This document shows, piece after piece, positions 8,202 through 17,769 of a stretch of DNA of 32,451 nucleotides (position 1 is its first letter; every line of letters starts with the position of its first letter). A program made the position numbers and the translations under genes. The notes beneath the pieces are model-generated. The model saw only the letters and a program-made list of their open reading frames with translations. It was not told the DNA's origin and ran no database searches. Where the stretch lies: NCBI GenBank assembly GCA_002786225.1, contig PEQN01000034.1:1-32451 (forward strand), read 5' to 3'. This DNA is from Leptospira sp. Its GTDB lineage: Bacteria > Spirochaetota > Leptospiria > Leptospirales > Leptospiraceae.

Positions 8202-9335
8202 ATGGAAGATTTTGCAAGTTTATTAGAAGAAAGTTATAAGAAAAGGAAAAGTATAGAGCCTGGCTCACTTCACCAAGCAAGTGTTACCCGAAAGGCTAAA
8301 GACTTTGTATTCATTCAGACTATTCCCGAAAAAATAAAAGGAATTGTTTCTGCTGAAGAATTCTCAGACCTAGAAGAGGAAATTAAACCAGGTCATAATC
8401 TGAAAGTTTATTTTCTTGAAGAGCAATCAGGTGATTATCTTTTTACAACTGTTCTCCATGCTGATGATATAACAGCTGAAAGATTAAATCTTTCCTTGGA
8501 GAATGATTTGCCTTTGATGGGGCAGGTTATGAATTCTGTAAATGGTGGCTATGAGATCAAACTGGGAGAGTTCTCAGGCTTTTGTCCATTTTCCCAATTT
8601 GAATCCAATCTTAAATCAGAAGAACTTCAAGGTAGAAAGTTAAAATTCGTTGTTACCGACCTGGATAAAAAAAGGATAGTTCTTTCCCAAAGAAAAATTG
8701 CAGATCGTGAAAGAGAAGCTGTTGTAGATGTCTTAAAGTCTCAGTGGAAGCCTGGATCCTTCGTAACTGCCTCCATTGTTTCTATCAATAAATCAGGGCT
8801 TCAAGTTCAAATAGAAGGGCTCAGTGCCTTTGTTCCATCCAGTGAAGCATCTTATTCTAAAAGTCCAAATCTAGAAAAGGAATTTAAATTAGGGCAAGCA
8901 CTCAAGGCAAAAATCATAGAACTGGATTGGACTTCAAATAGGATCATCCTGTCTGCAAAAGATTTTTTGAAAGACCCATGGTCAGCAAGAATGCCTTTTC
9001 GAGAGGGACAAATTGTGGAAGGTTCAATAGAATCTGTGAAAACTTTTGGAATCTTTGTTAAATTAACAGATGAGTTTCATGGTTTAGTTCCCAATCGCGA
9101 AAATGGTCTTGGAAATAAAGCAAATCCAGCCAATGAATACAGCCATGGTCAAAAGGTTCGTGTTTTGGTTCTTGAGATCAATCCAGAAAAAAGACAAATT
9201 GCTCTTTCTATATCCCGAGCTAAGGAAACAGAAGAGAGATTGGAATACCAAGAATACCTCACTCCCGAGAAAGAATCTCATTCTACCTCATCCTTTGGCT
9301 TACTCTTGAAGAAATCCTTGGATAAGAAAAAGTAA
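8202..9335 (+). CDS. S1 RNA-binding domain protein (four S1-like repeats)
   Basis: A 377-residue protein made of about four S1 (OB-fold) repeats, near residues 20-90, 103-165, 183-250 and 265-345. The last is the clearest, with VEGSIESVKTFGIFVKL, EFHGLVP and KVRVLVLEINPEKRQIALS. The third has VTASIVSINKSGLQVQIEG and AFVPSSEA. It resembles ribosomal protein S1 but is shorter than the usual six-repeat form, so it could be an S1 paralogue or the working S1. A strong AAGGAG precedes the ATG by 7 nt. It is followed 2 nt later by trmL, indicating co-transcription. Confidence 0.88.
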   Translation: MEDFASLLEESYKKRKSIEPGSLHQASVTRKAKDFVFIQTIPEKIKGIVSAEEFSDLEEEIKPGHNLKVYFLEEQSGDYLFTTVLHADDITAERLNLSLENDLPLMGQVMNSVNGGYEIKLGEFSGFCPFSQFESNLKSEELQGRKLKFVVTDLDKKRIVLSQRKIADREREAVVDVLKSQWKPGSFVTASIVSINKSGLQVQIEGLSAFVPSSEASYSKSPNLEKEFKLGQALKAKIIELDWTSNRIILSAKDFLKDPWSARMPFREGQIVEGSIESVKTFGIFVKLTDEFHGLVPNRENGLGNKANPANEYSHGQKVRVLVLEINPEKRQIALSISRAKETEERLEYQEYLTPEKESHSTSSFGLLLKKSLDKKK

Positions 9336-9337
9336 AA

Positions 9338-9808
9338 TTGGAAATTGCCCTATTTAGACCTGAGATTCCTCCCAATACAGGAAATATTGGGAGACTTTGT
9401 GTGAACGCAGGAGCCAGTCTCTGCATTATAGGGCAGCCTTCCTTTGATCTTTCCGAAAAAGCTGCGAGAAGAGCTGGTTTAGATTACTGGCAACATTTGG
9501 ACTTGCAAAGATTTGAAGATTGGAATGATTTTCTCAACCATAAAAAAGGAAGAAGGATTTTCCTCATCTCCAAGTTTGGAAAAACTGTATATGCAAGTGT
9601 TAGGTTTGAAAAAGATGACATTCTAGTTTTTGGTCGAGAAACCTCTGGTTTACCTGAAGAAATTATGAAATCTAATCATGTGACAGATACATTAATGATA
9701 CCTATGCCTGCTGATTCTAGATCAATCAATCTTTCCAATGCTGTTGCCATAGTTTTGTTCGAGTCTATGCGTCAGATTTATTCATGGTCAGAAAATCCCT
9801 TGCCATGA
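9338..9808 (+). CDS. trmL: tRNA (cytidine/uridine-34 2'-O)-methyltransferase TrmL
   Basis: A 156-residue SPOUT methyltransferase that 2'-O-methylates the wobble base of tRNA-Leu isoacceptors using S-adenosylmethionine. Signature motifs are IALFRPEIPPNTGNIGRLC at the N-terminus, FGRETSGLPEEI, and the knot-forming IPMPADSRSINLSNAVAIVL near the C-terminus. Length matches the family (about 157). The start is TTG at 9338, two bases after the stop of the S1-domain gene; no better start exists and the TTG gives the expected N-terminus. It is the third gene of the plus-strand operon. Confidence 0.95.
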   Translation: MEIALFRPEIPPNTGNIGRLCVNAGASLCIIGQPSFDLSEKAARRAGLDYWQHLDLQRFEDWNDFLNHKKGRRIFLISKFGKTVYASVRFEKDDILVFGRETSGLPEEIMKSNHVTDTLMIPMPADSRSINLSNAVAIVLFESMRQIYSWSENPLP

Positions 9809-9826
9809 TTCTATGATTTCCTAGAA

Positions 9827-10507
9827 TTGCATGGAATGGCATTTTCCGTATCAACTCGTGAATTAGAATCCGAAATCTCAAGCCTTCTCCAAACGGGGGT
9901 TGCAGGAAATATATCAGATTTCGTGAGTTGGATTCGAATGGAAATCCAGAAAAAGTTTAAAGATGAGGCTTTACTATCTGAGAAGGATGTGGCTAATTTT
10001 TTAGAAAAGTTAAAATCGGAAGGCGAGTTGGTCTCTGGTCAATTTGATGCTAGGGAATATTTTCTTGCATCCAACTCTAAATTCCATAAAAAAGTCCAAA
10101 GCTCGGATAGATTTTTTATCTTAGGTAGATTGGATTTTTCTCCTCTACAATATGTTAAAACTAGGCTAGAATATTTCTTGAGAAGGAATTTAGTTTCAGA
10201 AGATGAAATTATAGATATCTCAATCGCTACTCTGGAAGCGGTAGAGAATGCTGCTAAGTATGGTGATGGCACTTCTGTTGAAGTTGAATACAGTATAGAT
10301 AGAGCTAAAGTTTTTACAATTTCTCTACTGAATAATATTAAAGATTTTGATCTAGAAGATGACATCAAGCGTGGTAAGTTTTCTTCTACTGCAACTCTCA
10401 TGAGAGGCATGATGGTTATGCAGAAATTATTCACTTCAGTAGATCTAGAAATACTAGATGATAAGAAGCAGGCAAGCTTCAAAGCAACTAAGCAACTCGC
10501 GAAATAA
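9827..10507 (+). CDS. RsbW-like GHKL ATPase-fold protein
   Basis: A protein of about 223-226 residues whose second half is a histidine-kinase-like ATPase fold similar to anti-sigma factor serine kinases. The N-box ATLEAVENAAKYGDG is at about residues 135-148; a RGMMVMQKLF segment near 193-202 corresponds to the G2 helix of RsbW-type proteins. The DxGxG motif is not present; the equivalent strand reads SLLNNIKDFD. The N-terminal 100 residues are helical and not recognised. Possible starts are TTG 9827 and ATG 9836, neither with a strong Shine-Dalgarno. It sits between trmL and uvrB, 18 nt and 15 nt away, so it is probably co-expressed with them. The regulatory role is inferred. Confidence 0.75.
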   Translation: MHGMAFSVSTRELESEISSLLQTGVAGNISDFVSWIRMEIQKKFKDEALLSEKDVANFLEKLKSEGELVSGQFDAREYFLASNSKFHKKVQSSDRFFILGRLDFSPLQYVKTRLEYFLRRNLVSEDEIIDISIATLEAVENAAKYGDGTSVEVEYSIDRAKVFTISLLNNIKDFDLEDDIKRGKFSSTATLMRGMMVMQKLFTSVDLEILDDKKQASFKATKQLAK

Positions 10508-10522
10508 GTTAAAAATTCTTCT

Positions 10523-12493
10523 ATGGATAAATTTCAAATTGTATCCTCGTACAAACCTGCAGGTGATCAAGTTAATGCCATCCAAGAGATTATAAGTTCT
10601 TTTGAAAAGAAAGAAGATAAGGTTACACTCATAGGAGTAACTGGTTCTGGTAAAACCTTTACTATGGCTCATGTCATTCAAGGGTTGAATAGACCAACTT
10701 TAATTCTTTCACATAACAAAACCTTAGCTGCACAGTTGTTTCGAGAGTTCAAAGAATTTTTCCCTAATAATGCAGTTGAATATTTTGTTTCTTACTATGA
10801 TTATTACCAACCTGAGGCTTATGTTCCATCTTCTGATACCTTCATAGAGAAAGATATGTCTGTGAATGAAGAAATCGATAAGCTGCGTCTACGCGCAACC
10901 TCTTCTCTACTTGGGAGACAAGATGTAATTATTGTTAGTTCAGTATCTTGCATTTATGGATTAGGAAGCCCAGAAGAATATATGAATTCAACAATTCTTC
11001 TAAAAAAATCCGAATCTATGGATAGGGATGCATTTCTTCGTAAGCTACTACATATTCAATATGAAAGAAATGATATAGATTTTTCTCGTGGTAAATTTCG
11101 CGTGCGTGGCGATATTGTGGAAGTTCTTCCTTCTTACTCAGAACAGGGAATTCGTGTCGAATTTTTTGGAGATGATATTGAGGCAATTTCAAAGATAGAT
11201 CCACTTACTGGTAAGGTTCTTGAGAAATTAGAACGAACGATTATTTATCCAGCCAAGCATTTCATTACCTCAGGCCCTAAACTCAAAGAAGCCATACAAG
11301 TTATTCAAGCAGAGATGGAAGAAACTAGAGAAACATTTAAGAAAAATGAAAAATACCTAGAAGCCCAACGTATAGAATCTAGAACAAATTATGACATGGA
11401 AATGCTTACCGAAATGGGATACTGCAATGGAATTGAAAATTATTCTAGGCATTTGATGGGAAGGGCTGAGGGAGAAAGACCAGCTTGTTTGATAGATTAT
11501 TTTCCAAAAGATTTCTTAATGATCATCGATGAATCTCATGTCACCATACCTCAAATTGGTGGAATGTTTGCAGGTGACAGAGCTAGAAAACAGACATTGA
11601 TAGATTTTGGTTTTCGACTCCCAAGTGCTCTAGATAATCGTCCTTTGAATTTCCAAGAATTTGAATCCCTTACTCCTAAAACTCTTTATGTTTCAGCTAC
11701 TCCTGCTGATTACGAAATGAACAAAACTAGTATACATGTGGAACAAATTATTCGACCCACAGGTCTTCTAGACCCTCAAGTTGAAGTTAGACCAACAATC
11801 AATCAGATAGAGGATTTACTTGTGGAAATTCAAGCAAGAATATCTAAGAAAGAAAGAGTCTTAGTAACTACTCTAACTAAAAAAATGTCAGAAGATCTAG
11901 CTGATTACTACAAAGATTTAGGCTTGAAAGTTTCATATTTACATTCTGAAATAGATACTATTGAAAGAGTTGAGATTATTCGAGATTTGCGAAAAGGAAT
12001 TTATGATGTACTCATAGGGATCAATTTACTTCGAGAAGGATTGGATATTCCTGAAGTTAGTTTAGTTGCCATCCTTGATGCAGATAAAGAAGGTTTTTTG
12101 CGAAATTATAAATCTCTTATTCAGACAATAGGTAGAGCCGCACGTAATTCCAATGGAAGAGCTATTCTTTATGCTGATAAAATGACCGATTCTATGACCA
12201 AGGCTATAGGTGAAACCAATCGTAGAAGAAAAATCCAAGAAGACCATAATTCTAAATTTGGAATTACACCACAAACTATATTAAAAGATATTCATGACAT
12301 GATTCCTCGTGAAATGAAAGAGCAAGATCTCGAGCAAGAAGCACTGGATGAATTAACTCGTGAATTCACTATGAAGAAATATAAAACTAAGGAAAATTTA
12401 AAATTAGCACTTAAAGATGCAATGCTTGCAGCAGCAAGAAATCTTGAATTCGAAAAAGCAGCAATGTATAGAGATAAAATGAATAGCATTTAA
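10523..12493 (+). CDS. uvrB: Excinuclease ABC subunit B
   Basis: UvrB is the DNA-damage-verifying helicase-like subunit of nucleotide excision repair, working with UvrA and UvrC. The Walker A motif GVTGSGKT is at residues 38-45, the DNA-clamping beta-hairpin region includes [20 protein letters not shown], the Walker B is [16 protein letters not shown], and helicase motif VI is [21 protein letters not shown]-terminal UVR motif ([20 protein letters not shown]) for UvrC contact is present. At 656 residues it is full length. It ends the plus-strand operon; no SOS box was identified upstream, where the preceding gene is only 15 nt away. Confidence 0.98.
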   Translation: MDKFQIVSSYKPAGDQVNAIQEIISSFEKKEDKVTLIGVTGSGKTFTMAHVIQGLNRPTLILSHNKTLAAQLFREFKEFFPNNAVEYFVSYYDYYQPEAYVPSSDTFIEKDMSVNEEIDKLRLRATSSLLGRQDVIIVSSVSCIYGLGSPEEYMNSTILLKKSESMDRDAFLRKLLHIQYERNDIDFSRGKFRVRGDIVEVLPSYSEQGIRVEFFGDDIEAISKIDPLTGKVLEKLERTIIYPAKHFITSGPKLKEAIQVIQAEMEETRETFKKNEKYLEAQRIESRTNYDMEMLTEMGYCNGIENYSRHLMGRAEGERPACLIDYFPKDFLMIIDESHVTIPQIGGMFAGDRARKQTLIDFGFRLPSALDNRPLNFQEFESLTPKTLYVSATPADYEMNKTSIHVEQIIRPTGLLDPQVEVRPTINQIEDLLVEIQARISKKERVLVTTLTKKMSEDLADYYKDLGLKVSYLHSEIDTIERVEIIRDLRKGIYDVLIGINLLREGLDIPEVSLVAILDADKEGFLRNYKSLIQTIGRAARNSNGRAILYADKMTDSMTKAIGETNRRRKIQEDHNSKFGITPQTILKDIHDMIPREMKEQDLEQEALDELTREFTMKKYKTKENLKLALKDAMLAAARNLEFEKAAMYRDKMNSI

Positions 12494-12499
12494 TTCTTT

Positions 12500-12523
12500 T
12501 ATTAATATGTTCTTATATTAATA
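12500..12523 (+). repeat. All-AT inverted repeat after uvrB
   Basis: A 9-bp perfect stem (TATTAATAT / ATATTAATA) with the 6-base loop GTTCTT lies just after the uvrB stop. It has no G-C pairs and only a weak T-rich tail, so it is a poor terminator on its own. It may be a weak terminator or simply AT-rich promoter DNA for the next gene. Confidence 0.3.
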
Positions 12524-12563
12524 TATAAATACATTTATTCTCTATTAAAAATGAAGCATCCCA

Positions 12564-13748
12564 ATGAATCAAAAGCAAAATTTAGAACTTAAAATAGGAT
12601 TCTTGGAACTTTGGGGAATTCGTTTCGTTTTAAATTACCTTAAGAAAAATAATTCCTCCTTAAAGTTCCATGATCCTGAAAATATAGACCTCGAGAATAT
12701 CTACCTACCTATTCGAAAGTATATTTTCTCTGTTGTAAGTTACTCCTTTTTAATCGGTTTTTTAACTACTTTGGCTATACTCGCTATAGACTTATTTCTT
12801 CCGCAATCTCCTGCTTTGTTCTCGAAACAGTTTTATGCTAAATGGATCATTACTTTGTGTTCCCTCATACTATTTACTGGATTAGAATTTTATTTACTTT
12901 ATTTGGTTGGCTTTATCTACCTTGCTAAGATTACAAGTTATATGGAGATTCTTGTTATAGATGATCCTTTACTAGTAACGAATAATAAAAATATTTTAGC
13001 AAGGTTGATTCTTGAAATTCCAGATCATAGACTGAATATACTCAACATAGACCCATTTCGATTTGTCAATAAGCATGGTTTATTGCTTCAAACTTTACTT
13101 TATAAATTAAAAGTTTTTCTTTCTAACTTTATTGCAAAATTGGTAATTCGGAAAATTTTGGCAAGGTCCTCTTTACGATTATATGCAGATTTTATTATAG
13201 CGCCAATTACTGCAATATGGGATGGAGTTGTTGCTTATATCATCTTCCAAGAAGTTAAGCAAAGGCTTTTTGCTAGGAAATTATCTGAAGAATTTTTAAC
13301 TAATATAATTCAAATTCAAGATTCTATTGATGATGAGCTAAAAGATTTAAGCCTCAGAGCTATTGCCAATACTATCGTACTAAACCAAAAGTTTCATCCT
13401 AATTTAGAATACTTACTTTTAAAAACACATGAACTTTTCAAGGACAGCATAAGACAAGATATTGTATTGGATGATTGGGAATATTTTATTTCATCTCTTT
13501 CCGTTCAGAGTGATCAATCTATCAAACTTCTATCTCTCATCTTTAATTTTTGTTGTGCCTTGGATGGGAAGATTTCACGACTCGAAAGACGTGTTATCAA
13601 CGAATCTCAAATTTTATCCAATCCAGAGAATCAATTGCAAATGGAAGAAATCAGATCATACATTCAACAAGGAAATTATCTGGCTGCGAGAAAGTATATT
13701 TCCTTAAATGTATTGAGCTTCAAGAATCTTGATCCATTATGGAGTTGA
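12564..13748 (+). CDS. Membrane protein of unknown function with possible TerB-like C-terminus
   Basis: I do not recognise the full-length family. The 394-residue protein begins with a cytosolic segment (about 1-50), followed by two or more hydrophobic segments around 53-75 and 92-125, and another near 210-228 (IIAPITAIWDGVVAYIIF). The C-terminal 150 residues are soluble and helical. The stretch LIFNFCCALDGKISRLERRV resembles the acidic ADGxxxxxE repeat of TerB-like domains, but this is a weak similarity. Start ATG 12564 has only a weak Shine-Dalgarno (GAAG). It stands alone after uvrB and its last 29 bases overlap the convergent PII-like gene. Confidence 0.75.
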   Translation: MNQKQNLELKIGFLELWGIRFVLNYLKKNNSSLKFHDPENIDLENIYLPIRKYIFSVVSYSFLIGFLTTLAILAIDLFLPQSPALFSKQFYAKWIITLCSLILFTGLEFYLLYLVGFIYLAKITSYMEILVIDDPLLVTNNKNILARLILEIPDHRLNILNIDPFRFVNKHGLLLQTLLYKLKVFLSNFIAKLVIRKILARSSLRLYADFIIAPITAIWDGVVAYIIFQEVKQRLFARKLSEEFLTNIIQIQDSIDDELKDLSLRAIANTIVLNQKFHPNLEYLLLKTHELFKDSIRQDIVLDDWEYFISSLSVQSDQSIKLLSLIFNFCCALDGKISRLERRVINESQILSNPENQLQMEEIRSYIQQGNYLAARKYISLNVLSFKNLDPLWS

Positions 13749-14898
13749 GTTTTGCTTTAGATTGGTAGGTAAATGCTCTAGGTATTTTTGTAGTGTAAAT
13801 CATGCCCTGGATCTGAGATCCAAAGGCACCGAGACTTTCCATCTTTTCAAGAATTTCAGATAAACTTGATTCAGGAACCAACATATTGCATCCTTCTCTT
13901 GCTGGAGAAATTTTATATTTTGTTTCAGTTTCGGAAGGATCTGATTCATCGGATTTGGATAGTAGTTTCAAATTTTTCATGGTTGATCCACTAACGCCTA
14001 ATTTGCGAAGATCCGTAATTATATCTAAGGCGAATCCTTCATTGCAATAAAAATGCAGGTCAACACCATTGAAGAACTTTCTAGTATTTGTTCCTGATCG
14101 AAGTGTACTGCTTCTTTTTCTCCAATCTACACCACCATTTAATTTATCTAAAGCAGCAATAATTTGATCTATGTTAGCTGCATGTCTGATTCCATCCATA
14201 CTTGTTCGAGTATTGATAAATCCATTCTTGACAGGGTATTCATAAATAAATCCCCTACCTGGACTTTCTAATCTCCCAGCTTCGATAATAAAATTCATAA
14301 CATGCTCTGCATCACTAGAATTTACTACAATTTTAAGAATATCTTTTTCACGAGGCAAGGTGATCTTAAGAAGACCTAATTTATCTCTAAGCCCTGTTCC
14401 TGTTCCATAGGTTATTGTGGGAACTCCAATTCCATTTTCTAAAATGATTTTTGAGATTGGTTCTCCTAAGCCTCTTTGTAAGATACAAAAGATACCAGTT
14501 AATCCCTTAAAAAATGGTTCTTGTTCTTTTAAATTTTCTAATTTGATGGAGTCAGTGATAAAGAAAAGAGAATTCTCATGATAAACTGTAATGTCTTCAC
14601 TATAAACAGAACCATGTCCTGGAATTTGTAATTCAGCATTTTTGCGAATGATTTCCATAACTTGCAATTCTAAATTAGTAAATGTCAATATAGAAAAAAT
14701 TGACATAGGATTATCAATTATAGGATCAGAATTGATAATGGATCCAAAGAATCCTTTTTTCTCTCCGAGAACGGGATATCTTGCAGGTTCAAAATGCAGA
14801 TTATAAACGCCTGCGTCGTGTAATGCGGTCCAAACTTTATAATGGAATTCTTTATGAAAGATGGCTGTTATCTTAACTGCCTTGTATTGAGGAATCAT
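13720..14898 (-). CDS. Protein of three tandem PII-like (GlnB-fold) domains, partner of DUF1538 protein
   Basis: A soluble 392-residue protein I read as three PII-like units, about residues 6-107, 133-230 and 277-378. Unit 2 is clearest: IILENGIGVPTITYGTGTGL, then LPREKDILKIVVNSSDAEHV and the closing GRGFIYEYPV. Unit 3 has VDLHFYCNEGFALDIITDL, GVSGSTMKNLKL and SPAREGCNMLVPESSLSEIL. Unit 1 has VKITAIFHKEFHYKVWTAL. Classic PII proteins are about 112-residue homotrimers; three fused units could form one pseudo-trimer. Its ATG overlaps the stop of the DUF1538 gene (ATGA), indicating translational coupling and a direct functional partnership. By analogy with AmtB-GlnK it may gate the membrane partner; the ligand is unknown. 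Confidence 0.8.
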   Translation of the reverse strand: MIPQYKAVKITAIFHKEFHYKVWTALHDAGVYNLHFEPARYPVLGEKKGFFGSIINSDPIIDNPMSIFSILTFTNLELQVMEIIRKNAELQIPGHGSVYSEDITVYHENSLFFITDSIKLENLKEQEPFFKGLTGIFCILQRGLGEPISKIILENGIGVPTITYGTGTGLRDKLGLLKITLPREKDILKIVVNSSDAEHVMNFIIEAGRLESPGRGFIYEYPVKNGFINTRTSMDGIRHAANIDQIIAALDKLNGGVDWRKRSSTLRSGTNTRKFFNGVDLHFYCNEGFALDIITDLRKLGVSGSTMKNLKLLSKSDESDPSETETKYKISPAREGCNMLVPESSLSEILEKMESLGAFGSQIQGMIYTTKIPRAFTYQSKAKLNSIMDQDS

Positions 14899-16850
14899 TG
14901 TGAATTCCCTCGCTTTGTTTGCTCATCTTCCGCTTTATCGGAGGCTTCAATTGATTTTCTTCTGTTACGTTCAATCCAAAGTCCTATAGAAAGAACAGAT
15001 AGAATAGGGCACACAGATGCCATGGCAAGAATACCAAATCCTTCCACTACACCAATTTGACCACCGACTCCTAAGCCTAAGGCTAGAACCAAGGGAACAG
15101 TAATAGGTCCAGTTGTAACCCCAGCACTATCCCATCCAATATTTACAAATTCTTCAGAACTAAGGATGGTAAGGACCAACAATAATAAATAAGGTGGAAT
15201 TAAGAGGTAAACGATAGGTATTTCGAATAGAATTTTGCAGACACCAATTAAAATTCCAGATCCCACCCCTATGGATACAGATTGAATTAAATTTCTCTTT
15301 TTAAACGTTCCAACTGTTAATTCTTCAACAGTGATTCCTAAGGCATTAAGCGCTGGTTCGGCTAGAGTTGCACCATATCCCATCACAAAAGCAAAAATTA
15401 ATACTACTAAAATTCCAAGTGCTCCATCTTCTTTTCCATAGATGGGTCCATGTATAGGAATATATTCATAGATTCCTGAGGATTGATCAAGATTGCTTTC
15501 TTTGAATGGAACAGAGGTATAAGATTTTTTTTCTTTTAAATAAAAGAACCTATCTTTTTCTCCGTTCGGTAAAATAGAAGTTTGTACTATAGATGTATCA
15601 AAGTTTTTCAGATGAATCGTTGATTCAGGAATTTCGATAGCTCTAAAGGCAGAAGGTAATTTGCTTCCCACCTGATTGCCTAATTTGCCAAGTCCGAGAC
15701 CTATTCCTAAATTGAATATTCCCATGCCAATCATTGCAAGAAAGATTCCCAGAATAATCTCATCTAAATTTCGTATTTTTTCTCTTATAACAAAAGTTAG
15801 AAAAACAAAAAGAAATAAAGTTAGAGGAATGATTGCTTGGAGTGCACTTAAGAAACTTGAACTAAACAAATTTTCAAGACTTAGTTCTTTTTCTTTGGAA
15901 GATGGAGGAGAACTTCCACTGGCAAGTGTGTTAGAAATATTTTTGTCAATATATTCCTTATAGCCATCTTCGGATCCAAAGATGTAGAATACTTTTTGGG
16001 AGTCTTTTGATAAGCCTATAAATTCTTGTTCTGTCATTGGACTAGGAACAGATGTTTGAAAGAATAAGCCTAGAAGCAAAACTGCGAGAATAGGAAACAA
16101 AGAAGCAAGAGTCACTACTCCGAATCCCGAAATTCCTCCATTACTCTCCCCAGAAACTCTGGAAATTCCAATTCCAAGTGCGATCACAAGAGGTACAGTT
16201 ACAGGACCAGTTGTAACAGCACCGCAGTCCCAAGCAAGTCCAGTTAGACTTTGAAGGTTAGCATCGAAGTAGCTCCAGATGGTAAGTGGAAGAAGGATGG
16301 AAAGTAAAACTAAGAGTAAGGGTTTTAGTGACCAATCATACAAAAATCTCAGCATTCCGAAGACTACTGCTATTCCAACACCTGCACCAACAGCATATAC
16401 CAAGTATTCTGAAAACCGATTCAAAAGAAGATAAAGAAGAGGAGCCTCCCAGGGTTTAACTGAGGAGCCAGCAGATTTTAACACACCAATTGCAGGTTCG
16501 GCAAGAGTGGTTCCACCTCCAAGAAGAAAGGAAAAAATTAAAATTGTCGCTAAATTCGATTTCTGCGGTAGACGAATACCCAAGGTTTCTCCTAAGGGCA
16601 TCAAACCCAGGAAAAGCCCTTCTAAGAAAAATGCCAAACCAAAGACAACTAAGGAAATACCAAAAGCTATAGTTGAAGCTTCAATAATGGGAACATGGAG
16701 TGCAAAAACCTGAAACAAGATGAGATAAGTTACTATTACAAATACAGATTTAATTTGTTCCGTAAGTTTTTGACGAACATAGGGAAGAATGAGTCCCAGA
16801 GCCTCAGAAAATCCTATCTTTATGTTTTCCTCTTTATGATTCGTAGCCAT
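14895..16850 (-). CDS. DUF1538 membrane protein with internal duplication (putative transporter)
   Basis: A 651-residue polytopic membrane protein built from two homologous halves, about residues 10-265 and 330-630. The repeat is visible in three paired motifs: TLAEPA at 115-120 and 495-500; WDCGAVTTGPVTVP (207-220) and WDSAGVTTGPITVP (573-586); GFGVVTLASLFPILAVLL and GFGILAMASVCPILSVLS. This layout is that of an inverted or tandem repeat transporter; substrate is unknown. The halves are joined by a long soluble loop (about 390-475). It is followed with a 4-nt overlap by the three-domain PII-like protein and lies 46 nt after ctaB on the same strand. DUF1538 assignment is from memory of the motifs. 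Confidence 0.85.
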   Translation of the reverse strand: MATNHKEENIKIGFSEALGLILPYVRQKLTEQIKSVFVIVTYLILFQVFALHVPIIEASTIAFGISLVVFGLAFFLEGLFLGLMPLGETLGIRLPQKSNLATILIFSFLLGGGTTLAEPAIGVLKSAGSSVKPWEAPLLYLLLNRFSEYLVYAVGAGVGIAVVFGMLRFLYDWSLKPLLLVLLSILLPLTIWSYFDANLQSLTGLAWDCGAVTTGPVTVPLVIALGIGISRVSGESNGGISGFGVVTLASLFPILAVLLLGLFFQTSVPSPMTEQEFIGLSKDSQKVFYIFGSEDGYKEYIDKNISNTLASGSSPPSSKEKELSLENLFSSSFLSALQAIIPLTLFLFVFLTFVIREKIRNLDEIILGIFLAMIGMGIFNLGIGLGLGKLGNQVGSKLPSAFRAIEIPESTIHLKNFDTSIVQTSILPNGEKDRFFYLKEKKSYTSVPFKESNLDQSSGIYEYIPIHGPIYGKEDGALGILVVLIFAFVMGYGATLAEPALNALGITVEELTVGTFKKRNLIQSVSIGVGSGILIGVCKILFEIPIVYLLIPPYLLLLVLTILSSEEFVNIGWDSAGVTTGPITVPLVLALGLGVGGQIGVVEGFGILAMASVCPILSVLSIGLWIERNRRKSIEASDKAEDEQTKRGNSQ

Positions 16851-16896
16851 TCAATGATAGGAAATGAAGTATTTCCTTGTTTGGCAAGTATATTTC

Positions 16897-17769
16897 TTAA
16901 GAGATCATCCTTGCATCAACCACTATCACAATGGTAATCAGAAACATATGAAGAATGCTAAAATAAAAAAAATTCTTAGCAAGTTTTGGAGATTGGCTGA
17001 GTATCAATTGTACGGAAAGATAAACCATAGCTATGGTTAAAAGGCTCGTTGAAATTAAGAAAAATACACCCATTCCGTCATGGCTAAAGTAAAAAGAAAA
17101 ACAAGATAAGGAATACAAAATCGTATAAACAAAAATGGAATACGTGGTCTTACGAATGCCTTTTACAACCGGAAGCATAGGAATTTCTGCTTTTTCATAA
17201 TCATCTTTTAAGAAGATGGCAAGTGCCCAAAAATGTGCTGGAGTCCATAGAAATATCATAGTGAACAAAACCCAAGCTGGTATAGGAAGGGAGTTGGTAG
17301 TTGCGGCATAACCAATTAAGGGTCCTATGCATCCACTTACTCCACCAATAACTATGTTTTGTTCCGTTCTAGGTTTGAGTACAATAGTATACAACCATAC
17401 ATAAGAGACCAAAGCAGAAAATGCGCAAATAGCAGTCAGCAAATTAACATAGTAATAGAGGATAAAGAAGGCAATTGCTGTTACAATGTACCCAAGAAAA
17501 AGTGCCTTATTAGGTTTAATGAGACCACCTGGAATAGCCCTTTGTTTGGTTCTATACATCAATGCGTCTTTTTCTCTTTCAATATATTGATTGAATATAA
17601 ATGAAGCCGAAGACATAAGATAGGTCCCGAAAAGTGTAATCGTTATTAGTTGCCAAGAAAGAGGTCCACCATCAACACCTAGATAAAGTCCTGGCATTAC
17701 AGTAGCTAGGACCAAAATGGTAACTCGAGGTTTTGTTAGGCTATTCCATATTCGAAAGGCTTCAAGCAC
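16897..17769 (-). CDS. ctaB: Protoheme IX farnesyltransferase (heme O synthase)
   Basis: CtaB (CyoE) transfers a farnesyl group from farnesyl diphosphate to heme B, producing heme O for the terminal oxidase. It is a UbiA-family membrane enzyme with about nine helices. The first prenyl-binding region is [20 protein letters not shown] (residues 60-79), slightly divergent from the usual NxxxDxxxD form because Glu64 replaces Asp. The second is [20 protein letters not shown]. Length 290 is normal. The start is GTG at 17769, overlapping the end of ctaA by 8 nt and preceded by GGAG at a 6-nt spacing, so the two are translationally coupled. Confidence 0.95.
   Translation of the reverse strand: MLEAFRIWNSLTKPRVTILVLATVMPGLYLGVDGGPLSWQLITITLFGTYLMSSASFIFNQYIEREKDALMYRTKQRAIPGGLIKPNKALFLGYIVTAIAFFILYYYVNLLTAICAFSALVSYVWLYTIVLKPRTEQNIVIGGVSGCIGPLIGYAATTNSLPIPAWVLFTMIFLWTPAHFWALAIFLKDDYEKAEIPMLPVVKGIRKTTYSIFVYTILYSLSCFSFYFSHDGMGVFFLISTSLLTIAMVYLSVQLILSQSPKLAKNFFYFSILHMFLITIVIVVDARMIS

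Noticed and set aside
16859..16877. Perfect 7-bp hairpin (AGGAAAT / ATTTCCT) just before the DUF1538 gene
   Set aside because: It lacks a T-run on either strand and is short; possibly a 5' leader structure but not a supported terminator or riboswitch.
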